From: Bacillota bacterium
GTDB taxonomy: Bacteria > Bacillota > Bacilli > ZCTH02-B2
Length of the DNA stretch: 40,527 nucleotides
Direction: 5' to 3'
NCBI GenBank assembly: GCA_017577895.1
Contig: PKQY01000015.1
Span: 1 to 40,527, forward strand
Below are positions 32,099 to 40,456 of the stretch, piece after piece. The notes below the pieces were generated by a model that saw only the letters and a program-made list of their open reading frames with translations, was not told the DNA's origin and did no database searches. How positions within the stretch are numbered: position 1 is the first letter of the stretch; each line of letters opens with the position of its first letter. A program made the translations under genes and the position numbers.

Positions 32099-33619
32099 TT
32101 AAGAGATGAGCCCCATGCGCAGCGCAATGGCGACGGCCTGGGTCCGATTGGCGGCCTTCAGTTTGCGCACGGCCGAAAGGACGTAGTCCCGGACGGTAAA
32201 TTCACTGATGGACAGCACTTGTGCGGCTTCGCTCATGGAAAGCCCGTCGGCCATCAATTGAAGGGCATCTTTTTCCCGGGGGGAAAGTTGGACGTTTGGC
32301 GGCGTGATGCCGAGCAGTTGCCCGTTTTTCCAATATTTGCTTAAAGAATGGGCTGAAAATTTACAAAACTTTAGCAGTGTTGTCAACGTATCGGCGGACA
32401 GTTCAAATGGTTTGCCGGCTCCCTGATCCAGCACCGCCGCCCCGAGCACGGTGTTGTCCTCCGCCAAAAACAGCGGTGCGATGACCATCGATTGAAGTTG
32501 AAACTGTTTGACGTATTGGGAGGGAATGCCGCGGGCGGCATCGGGAACGAAGATCGGTTGATGCGTTCGTTTCCGCTCTTGATACACCGGAATATCGGGA
32601 ATGTGTTGCCGAATTTTTCTCACGGCGTGATCGTTGTAACGGTACCCGTACATCCCGATGCCGGCATCTTCGGCCGGCGAATAAGCGAAGATGGCCACGC
32701 GTTCAAAGGGCAAATATTGCACAAAACCGGCGGCAATTCGTTCCAATGTCTCTTGCAAGTTTTTGGCTCGGGTCACTGACTGCCCGAACATTATCAGTGA
32801 GTCTTTGAAATCGTGGTACAGAGAAAGCCGCTGGTGCTGCAGCGTGTTCAGGCGATGGACAAACACGAGAAACGTTTTTAAATAAGGGGCTGCCGTAATG
32901 TCAGTTGCAATCAGCCACGTTTCCTGTTTCAATGAATAGGGGATGACAGTCAGATCGGCCGTTGGTTCGCCTTTGCCCAATGCCGTTTTGAGCATTCCGG
33001 CCAGCTGGTCGATGGTTTCGGCGCTGTAACCGATGACATGGGCGGATGCGGCTCTCGATTTTGCAAGACGGCTGGGGAACATGAGTTCTTTTAATGTGTA
33101 GCGGCCTTGATGGCGATAAAGCCGGGCCGACCAATAAATGGGGATGGGAAGTCCGTCCAACAGTTCCCGCAAATCGGCTTGCCCGTCGGAATTATCGGAG
33201 ACGGTTGACCATATGGCTTGATAGAGATGGAAAAACCAGTAATGGAGCGCTTGATGTTGTTGCGGGTGGCCGACGGCATGGAGCGCTTGAAAGACGAGGT
33301 TTTCCAAGACGGACATGCATAAAATGCGTTCATGGAGAGACCAGTCGTCGACATATCGGGACTGCCAGTGTTCGTGTACGTTTTTGCCGAAGGATCGGCG
33401 GTCCATTTGGGCCAAAGACGGGATGGCTTCTAAAAACCAGTGGATCATCTGAATGGATTTTTGGCGAAACAGCGGATCGTTCCATGGAGGAATCGGATCG
33501 TCGGATAGCCGGTTTAACCAGTTGCTCAAATGATGGTATAGTAAAAACCGGTTGTCGGCCAAAAAGCTGGCGCCGACTGACCAAAGGAGATCGAGGCGCT
33601 GCTGCAATGTTGTATTCAT
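32099..33619 (-). CDS. GAF-domain LuxR-type transcriptional regulator
   Basis: A 506-aa regulator. The first about 280 residues are an unrecognised, mostly helical region (W and H rich). A GAF-like sensory domain follows at about residues 285-425 (TLERIAAGFVQYLPFERVAIF, QSMVIAPLFL, LGAAVLDQG). A C-terminal LuxR helix-turn-helix covers about 440-506 (LSPREKDALQLMADGLSMSE, EFTVRDYVLSAVRKLKAANR). No receiver domain or ATPase P-loop is seen, so it is neither a classic response regulator nor a MalT-type STAND protein. The ATG at 33619 has GGGAGGAG upstream. It converges on the R2lox operon. Its ligand and targets are unknown. Confidence 0.85.
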   Translation of the reverse strand: MNTTLQQRLDLLWSVGASFLADNRFLLYHHLSNWLNRLSDDPIPPWNDPLFRQKSIQMIHWFLEAIPSLAQMDRRSFGKNVHEHWQSRYVDDWSLHERILCMSVLENLVFQALHAVGHPQQHQALHYWFFHLYQAIWSTVSDNSDGQADLRELLDGLPIPIYWSARLYRHQGRYTLKELMFPSRLAKSRAASAHVIGYSAETIDQLAGMLKTALGKGEPTADLTVIPYSLKQETWLIATDITAAPYLKTFLVFVHRLNTLQHQRLSLYHDFKDSLIMFGQSVTRAKNLQETLERIAAGFVQYLPFERVAIFAYSPAEDAGIGMYGYRYNDHAVRKIRQHIPDIPVYQERKRTHQPIFVPDAARGIPSQYVKQFQLQSMVIAPLFLAEDNTVLGAAVLDQGAGKPFELSADTLTTLLKFCKFSAHSLSKYWKNGQLLGITPPNVQLSPREKDALQLMADGLSMSEAAQVLSISEFTVRDYVLSAVRKLKAANRTQAVAIALRMGLIS

Positions 33620-33697
33620 GATGTTCTCCTCCCGAAAATTTGTCAGGATAGAATGATAAATTTTTAAAATATAATTTTTTATACAATTTACACCAAA

Positions 33698-33726
33698 AAG
33701 ATATCCAAGTACAATCGTATTGTCAA
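33698..33726 (-). promoter_or_regulatory. SigA-type promoter of the LuxR-type regulator
   Basis: On the minus strand, a perfect TTGACA (complement at 33721-33726) and TATCTT (complement at 33698-33703) are 17 bases apart. The leader of about 70 bases is very AT-rich. Confidence 0.65.
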
Positions 33727-33773
33727 TAACAAGCGGTTTTTGCCATCAAGCAGAAAGAAAAAGGGGGAGCAGA

Positions 33774-34607
33774 TTGAATTACCGTTTGATTGCCATTGAC
33801 ATCGACGGAACCTTGTTGAACGACCAGTACGAAATTCCGGAGCGCACCGTGGAGGCTATCAATCAGGCGATGGACCATTGTCACTTGGTGTTGTGCACGG
33901 GACGGGCGCTTTTTTCCACGAAGCCGCTGTTGGAACATTTCCACCGGCCACTGCCGTTGGTGACGGACAACGGAGGGACCATTTGGTTTCCGGATCGGGG
34001 CATTGTTGAGCAATATACGCTTTCCCGTTCGGTGGCGGAGGAATTGCTTTTGTTTAGTCGCCGTCATCGGTTACATATCGATTTTACGACCGGCGATGGC
34101 ATTTATGTGGAACGGTTGGACGACGCGTTGGAGGCTGTGTATCGGAAATATTTTGCCGTTCCGAAACAGTTAGACGACTTGCTCCAGTTGGAACAGCTGC
34201 CGGTGAAAGTCACCATCAGCGGCAGGCCGGACCAAATCGATCAGGCTTATCCGGCCGTGCAAGAACAATTTACGGGGAAAGTGCAATTTTTCCGCAGTGG
34301 TCCTCATTTCATCGATTTTATCGCTTTTGGTGTCAACAAAGGGACGGCTTTGCAGAAACTGGCTTCCGAATTAGGGGTGGCGAGGGAGCAAACGATTGCC
34401 ATTGGCAACTATTACAACGATCTGGAAATGATCCGCATGAGCGGATTGGGGGTGGCGGTGGCCAACGCTCCGGAAGAAGTGAAGCGCCAAGCCGATTTGG
34501 TGACCGACAGCAACAACGAAGAAGGCGTACGCAAAATTTTGGAAACCTTCGTCTTAGCATCCATGAAAAAAGGAGAGAGCGGTCAGCATGCAAGAAGCGC
34601 GCAGTGA
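33774..34607 (+). CDS. Cof-type HAD-superfamily phosphatase
   Basis: A 277-aa HAD phosphatase of the Cof/IIB group. Motif I is IAIDIDGTLL (nucleophile D9, acid D11), motif II TGRALF, and motif IV GNYYNDLEMI followed by GVAVANAPEEVKRQAD. The cap domain lies between (about residues 85-190). The start is TTG at 33774 with AAGGGGGAG just upstream. The last 20 bases overlap the MazG-like gene, so the two are coupled. The substrate is unknown. It is divergent from the LuxR-type regulator across an AT-rich gap in which no clear plus-strand promoter was found. Confidence 0.88.
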   Translation: MNYRLIAIDIDGTLLNDQYEIPERTVEAINQAMDHCHLVLCTGRALFSTKPLLEHFHRPLPLVTDNGGTIWFPDRGIVEQYTLSRSVAEELLLFSRRHRLHIDFTTGDGIYVERLDDALEAVYRKYFAVPKQLDDLLQLEQLPVKVTISGRPDQIDQAYPAVQEQFTGKVQFFRSGPHFIDFIAFGVNKGTALQKLASELGVAREQTIAIGNYYNDLEMIRMSGLGVAVANAPEEVKRQADLVTDSNNEEGVRKILETFVLASMKKGESGQHARSAQ

Positions 34608-34932
34608 TTTGACGGTCAAAGAGATGCAGCGCATCGTCGACGAATACATTGGCCAGTTCAAGGTAGGCTATTTCAGCCCCCTGGCCATGATGGCCCGCAT
34701 GAGTGAAGAAGTGGGGGAACTAGCGCGGGAAGTCAATCACCGATTCGGAGAAAAACCGAAGAAGCCCGATGAACCGGAAAACTCGCTGGAAATGGAACTT
34801 GCCGATTGTCTGTTCATTATCATCTGTTTTGCCAATTCTTTGGGCATCGATTTAGAAACGGCGTTTTACAAGATGATGGACAAGTTTCGGGTCCGGGATG
34901 CCAACCGTTGGGAGTTAAAAGAATCGAATTGA
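34588..34932 (+). CDS. ypjD: MazG-like nucleotide pyrophosphohydrolase (YpjD type)
   Basis: A 114-aa all-helical NTP pyrophosphohydrolase. The metal-binding motifs are visible: EEVGEL (ExxE) at about residues 40-45, and ELADCLFIIICFAN with acidic residues at about 70-75. The flanking VDEYIGQFKVGYFSPLAMM and REVNHRFGEKPKK closely match B. subtilis YpjD. Such enzymes hydrolyse nucleoside triphosphates, probably for nucleotide-pool cleaning. The ATG at 34588 follows AGGAGAGC and overlaps the phosphatase gene. In B. subtilis ypjD lies near dapB and mgsA, so the context here differs. Confidence 0.9.
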   Translation: MQEARSDLTVKEMQRIVDEYIGQFKVGYFSPLAMMARMSEEVGELAREVNHRFGEKPKKPDEPENSLEMELADCLFIIICFANSLGIDLETAFYKMMDKFRVRDANRWELKESN

Positions 34933-34964
34933 AATAATTTGGTTAAAAATGAAAAATCATGTTC

Positions 34965-34992
34965 TTGTCAATTCGAAAGCTTTGAATAGAAT
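34965..34992 (+). promoter_or_regulatory. SigA-type promoter of the acyl-CoA ligase
   Basis: TTGTCA at 34965-34970 and TAGAAT at 34987-34992 with a 16-base spacer, about 90 bases before the start codon. Confidence 0.75.
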
Positions 34993-35020
34993 AATAGGTG
35001 TGGATTTTTGTCCGCTAAAT

Positions 35021-35034
35021 TGAAAGCGGTTCCA
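35021..35034 (+). promoter_or_regulatory. cre-like site of the acyl-CoA ligase
   Basis: TGAAAGCGGTTCCA matches 13 of 14 positions of the cre consensus TGWNANCGNTNWCA. It lies about 30 bases after the -10, a position suited to roadblock repression by CcpA. Confidence 0.65.
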
Positions 35035-35085
35035 TTTTAGAAACGATTTTTATGGTTTAAACTATTCTTTTGGAGGGTTGCGTTC

Positions 35086-36687
35086 ATGCTAGTGCCGTTG
35101 ACGCCGTTGGATTGGTTGCGTCGTGCCGTCAAGTATTACCCGGAAAAAGTGGCGGTGATTGATGAGGACAAACGGTTTACGTACCGGCAGTTTGCCGAAC
35201 GGGTCAACCGCTTGTCCAATGCTTTGCGTCAGGCGGGCATCGGTCCAGGGGATCACGTGGCAGTGATGATGCCCAATACGCACCAAATGTTGGAGTGCTT
35301 TTACGGCATTGCTCAGCTCGGGGCCGTCATGGTGCCGCTGAATTACCGGTTGAACGCCGACGATTTTGCGTATATCCTCAACCACAGCGACAGCAAACTG
35401 TTTATTTTGGATGCGGAATTTGCCAAGCCCATCGAAACGATTCAAGATCAGTTGCCGAACATTCAACAATATGTCGTCGTGTCGGTCGAAGGCCACACGA
35501 CCAGTTTGCCCCATGTTGATTATGAAGCGTTTTTGGAGAATGCCAGTCCAGAGAAGCCGCCTCATATAGACATCGATGAGAATCAAATGATCACGTTAAA
35601 CTACACGAGCGGAACGACGTCGCGGCCAAAGGGAGTCATGTTGACCCATCGGGGCAATTATCTGAATGCAGCGGATTTTTTGTATCATCTGCGGGTCCGG
35701 CATGACGATGTGTACTTGCACACGTTGCCCATGTTTCATTGCAATGGTTGGGGTGGCGTATGGGCCATCACGGCGGCGGGGGCGACGCATGTCTGCCTCC
35801 GGAAAATCATCCCGGAAAAAATTTTGCGCATGTTTGACGAGCTCAACATCACGCTGTTGTGCGGTGCTCCGACCGTCGTCAACATGTTGGTGAATGCCGA
35901 AGGGGTGGAAAAAGTATCCAAATCGGTCAAGCGCCGCATGGCGACAGCCGGTTCGCCGCCGCCGGCAGCGGTCATCGCCAAAGCGCAGGAGTTGCTCGGT
36001 TTAGAGATGATTCACGTGTACGGGTTGACCGAAACGTCGCCGTTCATCCTTTATTGCGAGTGGAAGAAGGAATTCGACGCGCTACCGGCCGATGAACAGG
36101 CGGCCATCAAAGCGCGGCAAGGCATTGAACTGGTGTTCAACGGCGAGACGAAGGTGGTGCGTCCTGACGATCCGACGCAGGAAGTGGCCTGGAACGGAAA
36201 AGAGCTGGGCGAAATTGTGACCCGGGGCAATGTGGTGATGGCCGGTTACTATAAACAACCGGAGGAGACGGCCAAGGCGATTCGGGACGGCTGGTTTTTC
36301 ACCGGCGATTTGGCGGTGGTGCATCCGGACGGCTACGTGGAAATCATGGACCGGAGCAAAGACATGATTATTTCCGGCGGGGAAAACATCTCGTCGACCG
36401 AGGTGGAGGGGGTCATTTACAAACATCCCGACGTGTTGGAAGTGGCGGTCATTGCCGTGCCCGATGAGAAGTGGGGCGAGGTGCCGAAAGCGTTGGTCGT
36501 GCGCAAAGAAGGGGCCACTGTGACGGAAGAGGAATTGATCCAGTTTTGCCGAGACCGGATGGCCCATTTCAAAGCGCCGAAATCGGTGGAATTTGTCGAC
36601 AGTTTGCCGCGGACGGCCACCGGCAAATTGCAAAAATACAAACTGCGGGAAAAGTATTGGGCCGGCCGACAAAAACGGGTGCATTAA
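35086..36687 (+). CDS. AMP-forming acyl-CoA ligase (fatty-acid CoA ligase family)
   Basis: A 533-aa ANL-superfamily enzyme that activates a carboxylic acid to acyl-AMP and then acyl-CoA. The ATP-binding loop YTSGTTSRPKG is at about residues 172-182, YGLTE follows, and GWFFTGDLAVVHPDGYVEI precedes the hinge DRSKDMI. The catalytic lysine is K514 in TGKLQKYKL. The region resembles medium/long-chain fatty-acid CoA ligases, but chain length cannot be assigned. The ATG at 35086 has GGAGGG upstream. It has its own promoter and a cre-like site. It lies 3 kb beyond the R2lox operon and could accept acids made by the ALDH. Confidence 0.93.
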   Translation: MLVPLTPLDWLRRAVKYYPEKVAVIDEDKRFTYRQFAERVNRLSNALRQAGIGPGDHVAVMMPNTHQMLECFYGIAQLGAVMVPLNYRLNADDFAYILNHSDSKLFILDAEFAKPIETIQDQLPNIQQYVVVSVEGHTTSLPHVDYEAFLENASPEKPPHIDIDENQMITLNYTSGTTSRPKGVMLTHRGNYLNAADFLYHLRVRHDDVYLHTLPMFHCNGWGGVWAITAAGATHVCLRKIIPEKILRMFDELNITLLCGAPTVVNMLVNAEGVEKVSKSVKRRMATAGSPPPAAVIAKAQELLGLEMIHVYGLTETSPFILYCEWKKEFDALPADEQAAIKARQGIELVFNGETKVVRPDDPTQEVAWNGKELGEIVTRGNVVMAGYYKQPEETAKAIRDGWFFTGDLAVVHPDGYVEIMDRSKDMIISGGENISSTEVEGVIYKHPDVLEVAVIAVPDEKWGEVPKALVVRKEGATVTEEELIQFCRDRMAHFKAPKSVEFVDSLPRTATGKLQKYKLREKYWAGRQKRVH

Positions 36688-36702
36688 AGATGGCGCGAAA
36701 CA

Positions 36703-36731
36703 TTGCTTCTGCCATGTCGCTAGATTATAAT
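36703..36731 (+). promoter_or_regulatory. SigA-type promoter of the MFS exporter
   Basis: TTGCTT at 36703-36708 and a perfect TATAAT at 36726-36731 with a 17-base spacer, about 90 bases before the MFS start. A hairpin with T tract follows at once. Confidence 0.7.
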
Positions 36732-36746
36732 GAATATCAGTTTGAT

Positions 36747-36767
36747 GAGGCAATAGCCTCTTTTTTT
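36747..36767 (+). terminator. Short terminator-like hairpin in the MFS leader
   Basis: GAGGC at 36747-36751 pairs with GCCTC at 36756-36760 around an AATA loop, followed by seven T residues. It may end the acyl-CoA ligase transcript or act as an attenuator for the MFS gene, because it lies downstream of that gene's promoter. Confidence 0.6.
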
Positions 36768-36820
36768 ATGGATACATTTAGAGATGCGAAATATTGTCCG
36801 CATTTGTAGGAGTGCGTTGC

Positions 36821-38050
36821 ATGGAGCTGTGGAAACGGAACTTGTTGATACTTTGGATTGCATCCTTTTTCTTTATGTCTTCCATGAGCATGGTCATTCC
36901 GTTTTTGCCTTTGTACGTGCAAGAATTGGGCGTGGACGATCCGGATCAAGTGATGAGCTGGGCTGGATTGATCGTCGGCGCCAATTTTTTGTCCGCATTT
37001 TTATTTGCGCCGCTGTGGGGCGCGTTAGGCGACCGGTTTGGAAGAAAGTTGATGGTCCTGCGGTCGGGATTCGGCATGGCCATTACTGTCTCGTTGATGG
37101 GGTTTGCGACGTCTCCGCTGCAATTGTTGCTGCTCCGTTTTCTGAATGGGATGATCTCCGGATTTATTCCGGCAGCCACATCGCTCATTGCCGTGACGAC
37201 GCCGAAAGAAAAAGTCGGTCAAGCGTTGGGGATTTTCCAGTCGGGGCATGTGGCCGGGACGATTATGGGGCCATTTCTCGGCGGCCTGTTGGCGGAATGG
37301 ATCGGGTTTCGGGAAATTTTTCATTACACCGGCATCGTCATCTTGCTCATGACGTTGTTAGTTTGGCTCGCTGTGCGGGAACAGTTTAAGAAGCCGACGG
37401 AAAAACAGAAGAAGGCGATGAAAGGCGCGTTTTCGACCATCATTCGGACGCAGCCGCTCCTGCCGTTGTTTACCGTCGGCTTTTTAATTCAGTTTTCCAT
37501 CATGAGCGCCCAACCGTTGTTGCCGTTATTTGTCCAAGAAGTGCATCCGACGAGCGAGTATGTGGCCTTTTTCGCCGGCTTGGTCCCCGCCGTGACCGGA
37601 TTGGCCAATATGGTGGCGGCGCCTTTTTTGGGGCGGTTGGGCGATCGGAAGGGGACCCAGTATGTCTTGTTTTATTCTTTGCTGGGAGCGGCGTGTTTTT
37701 CGGTGCCGCAAGCGTTTGTCCACTCCATCGGCGCGTTGTTGGTCGTCCGTTTTTTGTTAGGGTTGTGCATCGGTGGCCTGACGCCGTCGGTCAACGCCTT
37801 GATTCGCAAGTTTGCGCCGGCGGGGCAAGAAAGCACGACGTTTGGTTATGCCAACAGCGCCTTGTTTATGGGGAATATGCTGGGCCCCATCCTGGGCGGC
37901 TTGTTGGCCGGCTTCATCGGCATTCGCGGTGTGTTTTTGCTAGGCGCCGTCTTGTTTGCCGTCAATTTACTGTGGGTGAAGTACGTGTTCGAGCATCGAG
38001 TGGACGAATCGCAGCGGCTGCGCTTGAGCAAATACTGGCTGCCGCAATAG
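36821..38050 (+). CDS. MFS multidrug-type exporter
   Basis: A 409-aa major facilitator superfamily protein with about 12 transmembrane helices. The loop 2-3 motif GDRFGRK (in LWGALGDRFGRKLMVLRS) and the exporter-type helix 5 segment GTIMGPFLGG are visible, as is a repeat of the loop motif in the second half (LGRLGDRKG). It resembles B. subtilis drug exporters of the YttB/MdtG group. The substrate is unknown. The ATG at 36821 has TAGGAGTG upstream. It converges on the enhancer-binding regulator 34 bases away. A leader hairpin and short reading frames precede it. Confidence 0.9.
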   Translation: MELWKRNLLILWIASFFFMSSMSMVIPFLPLYVQELGVDDPDQVMSWAGLIVGANFLSAFLFAPLWGALGDRFGRKLMVLRSGFGMAITVSLMGFATSPLQLLLLRFLNGMISGFIPAATSLIAVTTPKEKVGQALGIFQSGHVAGTIMGPFLGGLLAEWIGFREIFHYTGIVILLMTLLVWLAVREQFKKPTEKQKKAMKGAFSTIIRTQPLLPLFTVGFLIQFSIMSAQPLLPLFVQEVHPTSEYVAFFAGLVPAVTGLANMVAAPFLGRLGDRKGTQYVLFYSLLGAACFSVPQAFVHSIGALLVVRFLLGLCIGGLTPSVNALIRKFAPAGQESTTFGYANSALFMGNMLGPILGGLLAGFIGIRGVFLLGAVLFAVNLLWVKYVFEHRVDESQRLRLSKYWLPQ

Positions 38051-38084
38051 CACCGGGCCAAAATGGCGGGCAATGTCATATGGT

Positions 38085-40277
38085 TCAACTGTGAAAGTGG
38101 ACTTCGGCTTTGATGTTGTATTTTTTCATTTTCTGGTAAAGCGTCGCCCGGCTGATGCCAAGCAACTGGGCCGCTTCGCTGCGGTTGCCCTTACATTGCA
38201 TCAGCGCTTCCAAAATGACTTGTTTTTCCACCTGATCCAGCATGGCCTTATGTCGGCCGGGCGTTCGACTCTCCACCGTCTCCGAAGAAGGGGAATGGAC
38301 AGCGTTATGTTCCTCTGAAGATGTGGCTGACGCCGAGTTCTCGACCGCCGATGGGTTTGTCTTGGCGGTGGAGGCGGTTTGTTGCATTTCTTCCGGCAAA
38401 TGTTGCGGTTCAATCCACACCCCGGTGGCCAAATGCATGGCCCGTTCCAGGACGTTTTCTAATTCCCGTACGTTGCCCGGCCAGTGGTGGCGTTGCAGCA
38501 GTTCCAATGTTTCCGGCGTGACGCCGATAACGTGTTTGTTCATTTTTTGATTCAGTTTTTTAATCAAATGTTCGGTCAACAGCGGGATGTCTCGCAGGCG
38601 ATGCCGTAACGGAGGAATGTGGATGTGAATGACGTTGATGCGGTAGAACAAGTCCTCGCGGAATGTCCCCTCCCGGATCATTTGCCGCAAATCTTTGTTG
38701 GTGGCGGCAATGATGCGGACGTCCACCTGCCTCGTCTTCGTATCTCCGACCCGTTCGAATTTTTGCTCTTGCAGCACCCGCAGCAGCTTAGCCTGCAACG
38801 CCAGCGGCATGTCGCCGATCTCATCGAGAAACAAGGTTCCCCGATCGGCCAGTTCAAATTTCCCCGGTTTTCCGCCCTTACGGGCGCCGGTGAAGGCGCC
38901 ATCGGCATAGCCGAAAAATTCCGATTCCAACAGTTCTGCTGGAATGGCGGCGCAGTTGACCTTGACGAAGTTGCCGGGACGACCGGATTCTTCGTGGATC
39001 GCTTCGGCAAACAATTCTTTACCGGTGCCGCTTTCACCGGTGATGAGCACCGATGCGACGCCTTGGGCGGCGAGAAACGCTTCGTTTTTGATTTTTTCAA
39101 CGGCCGGGTCGTTGGAGATGATGCGGTCAAAGGCGTTTTGCCGGGATATGCGTTGCAATTGGCCGCGGTAATACGTCAATTCGCTTTCCAACTGTTCCAA
39201 CCGCCGGAAAATATCTTTCCACTGGTCCAATTGGTGGAAGATGATTTTGGCGATGGCCCCCTCGCATGCCCCCCCTCGGATGATGGGATGCAGCGTGACG
39301 ACGCATTTTTTTCCCCGGATTTCACGAATTTCCCCTTCGATGGGCCGTTTGTGGATCAACGTGTCCCGGACGGGCAGTTCCGGGACGATGGTCTCGGCCG
39401 GTTTTCCGATGACATCGTTGTAATCGATTTCACAGATGTCCAAAAAGGCAGGGTTGACTTTGGTGATTTTGCCGTGTTCGTCGGTGATCATCACCCCGTC
39501 ATACGACATTTCCAGAGCGCTGTCGAGTGTGCGCTCCAATTTTTTTGTCGTCTCCAGCTCTTTGGCCACTTGTTCGTAGGAGGTGATATTTTTCAGCACC
39601 GCCACAGCCCCGGAAATCTTTCCCCAGTCATAAAGGGGGACAAACGACCCGATGACCGTGGCGGTCGCCAGGCGAATGCGGCAAGGTTCCCGCCGCCCGC
39701 CGGTTTCCAGGGCGAGCAGGAAATGTTCGTACAGCTCAGGAAAGACGGCGTCAACCGGCTGCCCCAGCACGTGGTCTCGAGGGTGGCCGAACAGCGCTTC
39801 CGCCGCTTGGTTATACGTGACGATTTTGTAGTGGACGTCCACGGAAATGACAGCATCTTGCAGTTGTTCCACTAGCGACTGGGTCTGGTTCAACAACAGC
39901 TCCGTCTCCCGGAGGAATCCCCGGATGATTCCTGCTTGGCCGAGGACGCCGACGACCCGGTCTTCATGATCCAAGACGACCCCATGAGCGACGTTGTGTT
40001 TCAGGAACGTGTTTTTGGCGTGCTCCAACGAATCGTCCAGACGAAAGCAGACGACATCGCGACGAATGGCCGGTCCAATAGGGGCTTCTAGGGACTTTTC
40101 CGACAACAACAGGCGGTACAACGTGTACTTTGTGACGATGCCGACGAGGCGTCCAGCCTGGTCGGTCACGCAGGCGATGCCTAAGCGGTACTTCAAAAAT
40201 TGCTCCAGACAATGGCCGATGGTGTGCTCCGGAGTGATGGCGATGAATTCGCGGGTGGCAAATTCCCGGACGAGCAC
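38085..40277 (-). CDS. Sigma-54 enhancer-binding regulator with CBS, PAS, AAA+ and Fis domains
   Basis: A 730-aa transcriptional activator. Domains in order: a CBS pair (1 to about 120), PAS (about 130-235), PAS (about 250-350), AAA+ sigma-54 activation domain (about 385-625), a polar S/T/E linker (632-675) and a Fis-type helix-turn-helix (about 683-722). Walker A is GESGTGKE at 414-421, the sigma-54 contact loop GAFTGA is at 460-465, and Walker B is TLFLDE at 481-486, so it should be active with SigL. CBS domains suggest nucleotide sensing (inference). The start is GTG 40277 with AGGAGG upstream. No convincing -24/-12 promoter was found in the window, so its targets may lie elsewhere. Confidence 0.93.
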   Translation of the reverse strand: MLVREFATREFIAITPEHTIGHCLEQFLKYRLGIACVTDQAGRLVGIVTKYTLYRLLLSEKSLEAPIGPAIRRDVVCFRLDDSLEHAKNTFLKHNVAHGVVLDHEDRVVGVLGQAGIIRGFLRETELLLNQTQSLVEQLQDAVISVDVHYKIVTYNQAAEALFGHPRDHVLGQPVDAVFPELYEHFLLALETGGRREPCRIRLATATVIGSFVPLYDWGKISGAVAVLKNITSYEQVAKELETTKKLERTLDSALEMSYDGVMITDEHGKITKVNPAFLDICEIDYNDVIGKPAETIVPELPVRDTLIHKRPIEGEIREIRGKKCVVTLHPIIRGGACEGAIAKIIFHQLDQWKDIFRRLEQLESELTYYRGQLQRISRQNAFDRIISNDPAVEKIKNEAFLAAQGVASVLITGESGTGKELFAEAIHEESGRPGNFVKVNCAAIPAELLESEFFGYADGAFTGARKGGKPGKFELADRGTLFLDEIGDMPLALQAKLLRVLQEQKFERVGDTKTRQVDVRIIAATNKDLRQMIREGTFREDLFYRINVIHIHIPPLRHRLRDIPLLTEHLIKKLNQKMNKHVIGVTPETLELLQRHHWPGNVRELENVLERAMHLATGVWIEPQHLPEEMQQTASTAKTNPSAVENSASATSSEEHNAVHSPSSETVESRTPGRHKAMLDQVEKQVILEALMQCKGNRSEAAQLLGISRATLYQKMKKYNIKAEVHFHS

Positions 40278-40320
40278 GTGTCTTCCTCCTGTATCAAAAA
40301 ATAGACTACTGTTTAAAAAA

Positions 40321-40348
40321 TATTTATTTGTATATATTTATTTGTATA
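40321..40348. repeat. Tandem 14-bp direct repeat, two copies
   Basis: TATTTATTTGTATA occurs twice in a row (40321-40334 and 40335-40348), within an AT-rich tract 44-71 bases upstream of the regulator's start. It could be a regulator binding site or a simple replication slip. Confidence 0.8.
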
Positions 40349-40456
40349 TTATACAGTTTTACATCAACATTTCAAAATCTTTGTTGTTTTTAGGTGAGGT
40401 GAAGTTATAGTCCCAAGTAGTGGTGTAAAAACGATGGGAAGCACTTGACAAAATGA

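Noticed and set aside
34995..35020. GG-N10-GC pattern at 35002-35015 as a sigma-54 promoter for the acyl-CoA ligase
   Set aside because: Only the GG and GC core matches; the rest departs from TGGCAC-N5-TTGCA, and a good SigA promoter lies just upstream.
38619..39875. 418-codon plus-strand open frame opposite the sigma-54 activator
   Set aside because: It is antisense to well-defined CBS, PAS and AAA+ domains and has no ribosome site or known fold.
40391..40456. Exact left end of an IS256-like element near the GTGTAAAAACG stretch
   Set aside because: Resemblance to terminal repeats of that family is only superficial, and the right end is outside the window, so no boundary or family was assigned.
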